Below are positions 53,785 through 64,000 of a stretch of 64,000 nt of DNA, one piece after another. Position numbers and translations under genes: made by a program. Below the pieces are notes generated by a model. That model ran no database searches. It was not told where the DNA came from and saw nothing but the letters and a program-made list of their open reading frames with translations. This DNA is from Gracilaria gracilis (lineage: Eukaryota; Rhodophyta; Florideophyceae; Gracilariales; Gracilariaceae): NCBI GenBank assembly GCA_030374805.1, contig JARGSG010000001.1:868001-932000 (forward strand). The letters run 5' to 3'. Within the stretch, counting starts at the first letter, position 1. Each line of letters begins with the position of its first letter.

Positions 53785-56286
53785 TAGCATTTAAATCCTG
53801 AGTGACCTGATAATAAAACACCAATTCAATGTGACAACGTGATATCCTTTTCGGTGACGTGACAATATGTGATCGTTTCGCCTGTGTCTGTGGTGTGCAG
53901 TTTTGGTGTTCAGGGGAACTCCCGGACCGGCAAAATCCGGAGGTGAGCACGGAAATCGCAAAAGCAGCCTTTTCGCTCGTCGGGGTGTGTACCGGACTCA
54001 TAGTATGTCCGAGAGCCCCAGTCCTGCACCAGAAAAAGTACCGGTCCGGAAGCTGCGCTGGTTTCTGACGATGGTGAACCACTTTTTTCATATCGGAAGT
54101 TGGGCTGGTGGAATATGTTCCGCCACAGGCCCCTTCACGTGTCCAATATATCAACGTCATACCGCACTCCTCCTCGCGATCATCCCAAGATGCCGATCGC
54201 CACTCAACTCATCCACGAGTTAGCGAAACCGACTTCCGTCTTGTGCCCGCCGACTTCATTTGTAGAACGTATAAGCAATTCTTTTCCAGAGTTTAACTGC
54301 AGCGGCGCGCCGAACGTTTTTGTTCAAAGAAAAGTTCTCTCACCAGGAAAGCGAGCACATTTCCGGCCACTTCTGCTGATCTGTATTTGCTGAAGAACCA
54401 ACATTATTTTGTTGTCTGAAACGATTCAATAATCCATCGAGTGAACCCTGTCTACTAAAGAACTTGAATATAGAAGTATTTTGGATTATCATTTATGCCC
54501 TTTTTCAAGTTGTGTCAGCCCAACGCCACTAGAACTGAAGTTCAGGGGTAACCTTTGACTACAATCAGATGCCCTCTATTCTCGGTTCTTTCAAGACGGA
54601 CATGAAACCCCTTTATTCCAAAGACGGAAGACCCAAACATTTAAAACACCTCGACGCCACAGCTACCAACTTCAAATCAGCATTTGTTTCACACACACTG
54701 GCTACGTCGAGAAGAACCATGTGTCTTTCAAGTTTTCAATCGTTGAAGAGCATTTCGTAAATTAGCACAAGTTCTTTATAGATGCTGGCCTTCGTTGTAG
54801 GAGAACATTTCTTTGAACAGAAACACTATAAACTAAGTAGTAATTGAACTAGTGTGCGTCAAGTGCATACCTATGAAGGGAGACAGAGTGATAGAGCATA
54901 TTTATGTGCCTGACATAACTCCTGCTTTTTGTAACGAGCAAGCCGACACTATGCATATCCTTGCTAGTTACTGGAAATGCTTGCTTCTGCGTTCTCACAG
55001 CAATGGTGGATGGTTGAAGTACAAGATAGACTCTGGTAGACCGAGTGCGTTCGACGACGTACCTGAACTTTCTAATGTCATAGAGGGTGAAGACAGGGTT
55101 TGCACGAATCTGAATGTTGGACTGTACACTAGATGGGTGTGAAAACGTTTGGGTAAAACTTGAACTGAAGCTCTTACACTTGTCCTGGTTTTATGCTCAC
55201 AGGCATTGGAATATGTTCGGGAACATGTGTTTGCACTTGGTACATTTGCGGTAAGACGGTCAGGTACATTCCATTATATTTGTGCTCTAGTCGCTGCGCA
55301 ACCAGGAAGGCATGATATGGAATTGGTCAACTGAGTATTCCAAACCTTCGAGAAGGCCGCATTGCTAACGGCAAAGGATGCACAATTAGGCTACCTGTAG
55401 GGTGTAAGGGTTACTGCTTGTTCGAATTTACGAAAAGAGTCCTGGCACAGTTTGTCAATGTACGCAGTCTACATTCTGGGTTAGGCTGTTCTTAGGCAAC
55501 CAGAATTACTTGGGCGCGGACGTTGAGAAGTGTGTAGCCACGGCGCAGGCGTTTCACTGAACTTGCGGTAGCCATGACTTCAAAACCGCGTCTCAGCTCG
55601 ACAAGCCCATATCGCATCTATACTAGTCTGGATATATCCAAGAGAGAGACGTCTTCGCATTTATTTGAAGTAGAGTAGTAAATGCGACGCCAGCGGCCTT
55701 TGATTGCTGCCTTCAAAGGTGGATACACGTACAGGAGTAGATAAGTATGGATAAGTAACTTTAGATAGTGAGTGGCACTCTTGGGGAGAGAGAAAGCACG
55801 TGGCCGCTGTGAAGCTCTTGAAAAATTGAATAGCTTTGAGAAATCGAATAGTGTAGAGCTACAGTACCGATATTTTTTGAGGAGCAAGAACAGTCCAGGT
55901 GTCGCCCAATGATTAGCACGGTGTTGGAAAATATCCGAGCCGGAGCGAGGTGGATGCAGTGCGGGCGGTGGCGGAACGAATGCAAGCACAACCTCTCGAA
56001 TGAGATCTTCTTGCAAACCGGCGGCGGGGGCAAATGCAGCTCCGGCTCAGGGGATCCGCTGAGAACCTCGCAAAGTACCCATCGCCCCGTCGTGAAGCAC
56101 CCAGAAACCCTCGACTGCACCTTGCTCGTTTCTCTGCCCCGCTGAACACGTGACAGCTGCCCCTCGAACTTCGTATATCTCTCGTAGCGCTTCCATCCCA
56201 ACACGTCCCCTCCTCTCTAGTCCGTCGTCCTCTTCATCGCACTGAACTCGCTACCCGTATCTATTGCTTTATTTCGTACATTTCCA
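53785..56286. other. intergenic region, mostly unassigned
   Basis: Holds the short relic at 54028-54072 and a 96-aa frame at 54852-55142 without recognisable domain. The last 200 bp before 56287 are pyrimidine-rich and form the leader of the RedCAP gene. Confidence 0.35.
54028..54072 (+). repeat. short repeat shared with 36545-36591
   Basis: CCGGTCCGGAAGCTGCGCTG and the following TTTCTGACGAT match the other copy with few differences. Translation VPVRKLRWFLTMVNHFF resembles a gypsy polymerase segment. Confidence 0.35.
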
Positions 56287-56949
56287 ATGGCTTTCGTCGC
56301 ATCCTCTTCTATCGTCCGCCCTAGCTTGCAACGTGCGTCGCTGTGCGGCAGCACATCGTCGTTCGGATCACGCCTATCCACCAGAGTGGCGCCGTCTCGC
56401 GCCTCTGTATCGATGAACGTACTCCCCATGTTCACTAACGCAATGGAGGACTACAAAAAGGAATACCCAGCCTTCGCTGCTCGTGGATGGGGAGCCTCGG
56501 TCAAGGCAGAGCGTTGGAACGGCCGCCACGCCATGTTTGGTTTCGTTATGCTCGTGGCAACAGCTTACTGCAAGGGACACGGCCTTCTTCCGGAGGGAGT
56601 GCTTGACCCCAAGTCATGGGGTATTCTTGGAAGCTTGGGAGACACCGCCATGATCACTAAGGAACGTGCAGTTATCTTGGTTGCTCACGTCCACGTGCTC
56701 TTTGTCTCCGTTGCCGCCGCTCTTGCTCCTTTCAGTTTCCAAGACAAGCTCCTTCTCGCCCCGGGAGAGGCCGATGAACAACCAGGAGGTCTTTTCCCGG
56801 AATTCAAGCTCGGACTTACCAAGAGCGCCGAGCTTTACAATTGCCGTGTTGCCATGCTTGGTCTCATGGCTGTGGTCGGCTGCTCAATTGCCACCGGAAC
56901 CCCTATTTTGGACGTTATCAACATCGGTCTCGGTAAGATTCTGTACTGA
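56287..56949 (+). CDS. RedCAP: RedCAP-type light-harvesting-like protein
   Basis: 220 aa, intronless. Residues 1-42 form a Ser/Arg-rich plastid transit peptide (MAFVASSSIVRPSLQ). Three membrane helices follow: about 72-95 with the chlorophyll-binding ERWNGRHAMFGF, about 126-148, and about 178-203 with ELYNCRVAMLGL. The LHC signature FDPLG before helix 1 is missing; instead there is DYKKEYPAFAARGWG, and IVIL-AHVHVLFVSV in helix 2, the pattern of RedCAPs rather than of Lhcr antenna proteins. RedCAPs lie in the thylakoid and are thought to help remodel the antenna in changing light. A conventional Lhcr is the less likely alternative. Confidence 0.85.
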   Translation: MAFVASSSIVRPSLQRASLCGSTSSFGSRLSTRVAPSRASVSMNVLPMFTNAMEDYKKEYPAFAARGWGASVKAERWNGRHAMFGFVMLVATAYCKGHGLLPEGVLDPKSWGILGSLGDTAMITKERAVILVAHVHVLFVSVAAALAPFSFQDKLLLAPGEADEQPGGLFPEFKLGLTKSAELYNCRVAMLGLMAVVGCSIATGTPILDVINIGLGKILY

Positions 56950-57057
56950 GACGCTCGCTTCATTACAGGGAAGGGTCCCTTTTGAACACCAAGCATTCTG
57001 TGCAGAGAGGTAACGAGTTCACATGTATCTGTATGAGTAGTAAGTGAGCTCTGCGGC

Positions 57058-57063
57058 AATAAA
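57058..57063 (+). terminator. polyadenylation signal of the RedCAP gene
   Basis: AATAAA about 110 bp after the stop codon, followed by a T-rich stretch. Confidence 0.6.
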
Positions 57064-58259
57064 AGTCTTTCACCTTCTTTTCCATTTTTTGCCCCCGAAC
57101 TCATATGCCTGTCTGTTTCATTATACCTGTGACATGCCACTAATCTGTTTCCATCCCTTACCAATCCGCCGATGCGAATATCGGTGACTCATGTAGCACG
57201 ATGAATGGTCCTGAAGTTGGATGTGAAACCTTGTCACATTCCCCCTAGAGTCGCTTCCCACTCGGACTTCGTCGATAGATACTGAGCGCAGGGGAGTTGC
57301 AAACTCATGCGGTTCTGGGTGCCTCACAACAGTTTTCGGGAACATCGTTTATCATATGAGGGAAAAAAGACGCGATGAAGACTTGAATCGGGACTCTGTG
57401 CGGGAATATATGTCGGCGCTTGAGCGCAAGACGCAAAATCTCCTTCATAGACTGCAGATCGGATTGCGACAGGCCCAATGTGTACTCGGAAAGCCCGCAC
57501 GAGGTTTTCGATGCACTTCAGTGAGCTTTCTCACCAGTCTGCAAGAGTAGTGCTATTCTAATATAAGTTCTGGCGATATATTGCAATGACATTCTTTCTT
57601 TGGCTGAACACCTCCGGATCCGGATTTGAAACTAATACTTGACGCAGCTTGGATATCATGTTAACAAGAAAACGTTATGAGGCCCAAAAGAAAGTGGTAA
57701 TGCACTCCCTTTCAAAGAAAAGTCTTCTGATCTCCTGCGCGGAAAGTGAGGGGCCCCTGTGCTTCAACCTTATCAATATCGATTTTGAGGGTCTAAGCAT
57801 CTAAGCAAAGGCGTTCCGTGATTGACGGCAGCTAGATAACGTTTAGTTAGTTTGCAATGAATGAGATTCTGACAAGAATCCGCTGGGGACAACGGTGCCG
57901 GATTCCTGTTGTTGGAAGCCAGGTCATGGTGCATCACAGCTATCTCTCAGTACCGGAGACATTTGTCGTCTCTTAGGTGCCCGGCAAAGCTTAGCGACAC
58001 ATCTCTCTGTTTCATTCGAAGCGTTTGACCAGCGTTCTTACTCTCTGATTCCCGGCCAATAGCGTGGCCCGCTCTGGCGTAAACAGAGTCGAGGCCTAAC
58101 CGATCTTCTAAGCCCGTTTAAAACCGCTGCTCTTAATTTGAAAGAACGCCAACGAGCTTAAACAAGACACAACGCATTTGAAAGCCGCTCCCAAACCACG
58201 CCATGGTAACACCAAGAAAGACAAAAACAACGACAGTTACTAGAGCGAAAGCGAAAACG
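57064..58259. other. intergenic region
   Basis: Only short frames; the best, 64 aa at 57356-57550, has a basic helical look (KRRDEDLNRDSVREYMSALE) but no support beyond that. Confidence 0.4.
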
Positions 58260-58712
58260 CTAAACATTAAACGATTCTCCACAACCACAAGTACCCTTAG
58301 CATTGGGGTTGTGAAATACGAACTCAGAAACAAGATCGTTGTCAACAAAATCCATCTTTGTGCCGACAATGTGCATAAGCGCACGCGGATCGATATAAAC
58401 CTCCGCACCTTCTATAGAAACTCTCTCATCAAACTCAGAGCGCTCATCAGCATAATTGAGCGTGTACGCCATTCCATTACAACCACGACTTCGAAGACCA
58501 ATACGCACACCAGTGGGCTTCGGCGTCTTCTGACTCAACAAAAATCGAATGCGCTCAGCAGCAGCTGGGGTGACTTCGAGTGCAGCAGGTGCTCTCCGCT
58601 TTGGTCGACTGGTCGGCGACACCGATACAGCCTCAGTAGCCGTAGAACAATCTCGCGAACGGCGAAGGACGCGTGCAGCGAACTGACGGGAAGTTGATGT
58701 GATTCTTAGCAT
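58260..58712 (-). CDS. ISCA1: mitochondrial iron-sulfur assembly protein, ISCA1/IscA type
   Basis: 150 aa from ATG 58712 (an ATG 12 nt earlier is possible; the later one gives a better mitochondrial presequence, MLRITSTSRQFAARVLRRSR). The A-type carrier fold carries the three conserved cysteines: SRGCNGMAY and the C-terminal GTCGCGESF. In mitochondria, ISCA1 and ISCA2 with IBA57 make [4Fe-4S] clusters for aconitase, lipoyl synthase and others. The aconitase gene is its divergent neighbour. A plastid A-type carrier is excluded only by the style of the presequence. Confidence 0.9.
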   Translation of the reverse strand: MLRITSTSRQFAARVLRRSRDCSTATEAVSVSPTSRPKRRAPAALEVTPAAAERIRFLLSQKTPKPTGVRIGLRSRGCNGMAYTLNYADERSEFDERVSIEGAEVYIDPRALMHIVGTKMDFVDNDLVSEFVFHNPNAKGTCGCGESFNV

Positions 58713-59516
58713 CTTGTCAAGCAAGTTGAGGGAGAAACAAAAGCGCTGGAAGAGAAGCTGGACACGATATCAGTGGGGGGCAGTTGGGGCCGTGCCCCCC
58801 TCGCAGAGACGACAAGTCGGGCGACGCCTGGAGTACAGATGCAGGAGGAGGGCGAGATTGACGGATGGGGTTAGACGAGCGTCTACTTCCATCATGGGAC
58901 GCGATGGGGCCAGAACCAAAAAGCTATTCTGCCGATCGCGTTCTTGGCACGCTGTTATTGGCTCTCATGGCGCACGTGTCTCAATATCGAGGTTACATGT
59001 GTGCACGCTGGATGGCTAATCGAATCGCGTTCATTGCACTACGGTATCCCTCTTAGCCCCGGTGGCTCGGTATAGTTTTACTCGCTACTGTAAGTGCCAT
59101 CAATTGGTGATGTGCTGGCTGATGGCCAGGCCGTGATGCTCTTCATCAGATAAGGCTATCAATGGAAGCAACTTGGTGCACTTGGGTTGGCCGCTGCATC
59201 TCGCCTGGGCCAATGGCGGCAAAGTGTCACGCGCGAGCGACGGTCCGACCCATTTCGCTTCCCGCTCGGCCCATCTGCGCAAAAAACAAGCTCCAGAAAA
59301 GCGCCACGCTCCTAGATACGAGCTTGCGTAGATAGGGGCGGGCAACGGTAGACTTCAAAGCCAACTTGTTCTCTCCCGTTCTGTTCCATCGTGGCAATCG
59401 CTTGCAGCTCAATTTAAGGAACACAGCTTGTGCACAGCCTCCTGCTTGAAGCGATACTGGTTGCTCGCGCAAGTCTGAGATTCTTCCAGCTCGCTTGTCA
59501 ACCTCCCTCGTTCACT
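58713..59516. promoter_or_regulatory. shared intergenic region of ISCA1 and aconitase
   Basis: About 800 bp between two divergent start codons. It must hold both promoters. I see no clear TATA box on either side; short GC-rich stretches dominate. Confidence 0.5.
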
Positions 59517-61935
59517 ATGATCGCCATGGATCGCATCGCCAGAATACCCATCGCGCGGTGGACGTCGCGTGCATTCCGCGTCTCAGCAGCAGCTCGACAA
59601 ACGCCAATGTCCCCTTTGGAGCCTCACAATGAGCTTGAGCCCGTCTATGCTGCCATCGATGACAGACTCAACACAGTCCGATCCAAGTGCGTTGCTAATT
59701 TTCTCCGCGTGATCCACAGAGTTTATAACCCATTGCGCTGTACTGACATTCTTTCTTGTCATCAGGCTCAACCGCCCCCTTACACTTGCAGAGAAAGTTC
59801 TGTACGGTCACCTCGATGATCCGGAACGAGTTCCTGTTCGCGGTGAAACTTTCCTCAAGTTGCGACCCGAACGCGTTGCGCTACAGGATGCAACGGCACA
59901 GATGGCCCTAATTCAATTCATGGCCTCTGCAAGACCCCAGGTCGCTGTTCCATCCACTATTCACTGTGATCACCTTATTGCGGCAGAAGTAGGCGCCGAA
60001 GAAGACATGGCTAAAGCAAAGAGCCAGAACAAAGAGGTATATGATTTCTTAGCGTCTGCCGGCGCCAAATACGGTCTGGGCTTCTGGAAACCTGGTTCTG
60101 GTATTATCCATCAGATCGTCCTCGAAAACTATGCGTTCCCTGGTTTGCTTATGATCGGTACTGACTCCCATACACCTAATGCGGGTGGTTTGGGTGCGTG
60201 CGCTGTTGGTGTTGGAGGAGCAGATGCTGTTGATGTCATGGTTGGACTCCCTTGGGAGTTGAAGGCGCCAAAGGTTATTGGAGTGAAACTAACTGGTAAA
60301 TTACAGGAATGGGCCTCCCCGAAGGACGTCATCCTCAAGGTTGCTGGTATTCTTACCGTGAAGGGTGGAACCGGCGCAATTGTTGAATACTTTGGAGAAG
60401 GTGTCGATTCTTTGAGTTGCACTGGAATGGGTACAATTTGCAACATGGGGGCTGAGATCGGTGCCACCACGTCCATGTTCCCTTATAACAGTCGCATGGG
60501 CGACTATTTGAAGGCAACTGGTCGCGATGGTATTGCCAGCCTAGCGGATTCCTTCTCTGAACAGCTTAGAGCCGATGAAAACGCTGTATACGACCAGCTG
60601 ATTGAGATCAACCTATCCGAACTAGAGCCACACATCAACGGTCCCTTCACTCCGGATCTTGCTCATCCGCTGTCCAAATTCAAGGAAGAGGTCGAGAAGA
60701 ACGGCTGGCCAGCAGAGCTTACCGTTGGTCTTATTGGCTCCTGCACCAATTCATCATATGAAGACATGGCTCGATCAGCGTCTGTTGTCAAGCAAGCTCT
60801 CTCCCATGGGGTCAAGAGCAAATCCATCTTTAACATTACCCCTGGATCTGAGCAAGTACGAGCTACCATATCAAGAGATGGGATTCTCGACACTTTTACT
60901 GAAGCTGGCGGAACAGTACTTGCAAATGCATGCGGTCCTTGCATTGGGCAGTGGAACCGTAGTGATGTGCCGAAAGGAACACCCAACTCTATTATCACGT
61001 CGTTCAATCGTAACTTCTCTCAAAGAAATGACGGAAATCCTCAGACTCATGCTTTCGTTGCCTCTCCCGAAATTGTCACAGCGATGTCTTTGGCTGGATC
61101 GCTCAAGTTCAACCCAGCAACCGATTCGCTTCAAGGCGCGGATGGGGCGGAGTTTAAACTTGCAGCGCCGTCAGGGGATGAACTGCCGGTCATGGGCTTC
61201 GACCCTGGAGAGGATACATTCCAACCCCCTTCTGATGACGGTACATCTATTCTCGTACAGATCGATCCCGACTCCCAAAGACTGTCATTCCTTGAACCGT
61301 TTCCGGCATGGGACGGAAAGGACTATACTGACATGCCAGTTTTGATTAAGGCTCGTGGAAAGTGCACTACGGATCATATCTCTATGGCTGGTCCGTGGTT
61401 GAAGTTCCGTGGTCATCTTGACAATATCTCCAACAACATGCTCATCGGTGCCGTCAATGATGAAAATGGGGAAATCAATAACGTCAAGAATGCTGTAACA
61501 GGAGAGTATGGAACTGTTCCGGACACTGCGCGGGCGTACAAGGCGGAGGGAGTGAAGTGGGTGGTAATTGGTGACGAAAACTACGGTGAGGGATCTAGCC
61601 GCGAGCACGCTGCTTTGGAGCCTCGACACCTGGGTGGCGTAGCGGTAATTGTCAAATCGTTTGCCCGTATTCATGAAACAAACTTGAAGAAACAGGGAAT
61701 GCTTCCTCTGACTTTCAACAACCCAGCCGATTACGATAAGATTGACTCAAGTGACAAAGTGTCGCTTGTTGGACTGAAGAACTTGACGCCAGATGAGCCA
61801 GTCACAATGACGGTGACGAAGGCAGATGGCACATCAATGGATATTTTATTGAACCATACGTTCAACGACGAGCAACTAGAGTGGTTCAGAGCTGGTTCTG
61901 CCTTGAACAAGATCAAGATAGACCTGGGGACATAG
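59517..61935 (+). CDS. ACO2: mitochondrial aconitase (aconitate hydratase), one intron
   Basis: Exon 1 59517-59686 and exon 2 59766-61935 with a 79-bp intron (GTGCGT...ATCAG); 779 aa, as for mitochondrial aconitases. The presequence is Arg-rich without acids ([20 protein letters not shown]). The [4Fe-4S] ligands are Cys382 (IGSCTNSS), Cys436 and Cys439 (ACGPCIGQW). [23 protein letters not shown] and the catalytic GSSREHAAL are all present. It interconverts citrate and isocitrate in the TCA cycle. ATG 59526 is an alternative start. Length and sequence style separate it from cytosolic aconitase/IRP1 and from 3-isopropylmalate dehydratase. Confidence 0.97.

Positions 61936-64000
<2,065 letters not shown>

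Overview
This is nuclear DNA of a eukaryotic alga, most likely a florideophyte red alga of the Chondrus type. The plastid pigment protein at 56.3 kb looks like a RedCAP (a light-harvesting-like family of the red lineage), and its leader is a simple transit peptide, as in a primary plastid, with no preceding secretory signal. Host genes are compact: most have no intron and four show one short GT-AG intron of 72-111 bp. They sit in small islands between thick layers of transposable elements. The species assignment is inference.

Layout. 1-2.8 kb: intergenic DNA and a carotenoid cleavage dioxygenase (-). 2.9-10 kb: small tandem and inverted repeats, then a decayed DIRS-type (tyrosine recombinase) retrotransposon. 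11.2-21.7 kb: a Ty1/copia element split inside its RNase H by a complete, minus-strand Ty3/gypsy-like LTR element (15243-21504, 5-bp target duplication GACTT). That inner element encodes only broken gag and protease, and is packed from end to end with about fifty copies of an 11-bp dyad, ACC-N5-GGT. 22-23 kb: DIRS and LINE tails. 23.7-36.3 kb: a host island with a La-related protein, a small secreted Cys-rich protein, PSMD9/Nas2, CDC48/p97, an unknown protein and a C2H2 protein; a 5'-truncated LINE lies between PSMD9 and CDC48. 37.6-38.1 kb: a solo LTR of the dyad-rich family. 38.3-49.8 kb: a KDZ/CACTA-like transposase gene cut in two by an 8.2-kb Mutator-like element (39726-47962) with a 9-bp target duplication; this element has its own transposase, a zinc-cluster accessory gene and a 1.2-kb field of GC-rich hairpins. 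50.7-53.8 kb: an unrecognised two-exon gene divergent from the transposase, and a small ORF. 56.3-64 kb: a host island with RedCAP, ISCA1-type Fe-S assembly protein and mitochondrial aconitase as a divergent pair, and the start of a polyubiquitin gene that runs off the window.

Functional links: CDC48, PSMD9 and polyubiquitin all belong to the ubiquitin-proteasome system, and a 13-bp sequence is shared upstream of the first two. ISCA1 makes the [4Fe-4S] clusters that aconitase needs, and the two share one 792-bp intergenic region. The most unusual signal is the ACC-N5-GGT dyad array, which ignores the boundary between LTR, coding and non-coding parts of the element and is nearly absent from neighbouring DNA. 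All counts were made by eye.
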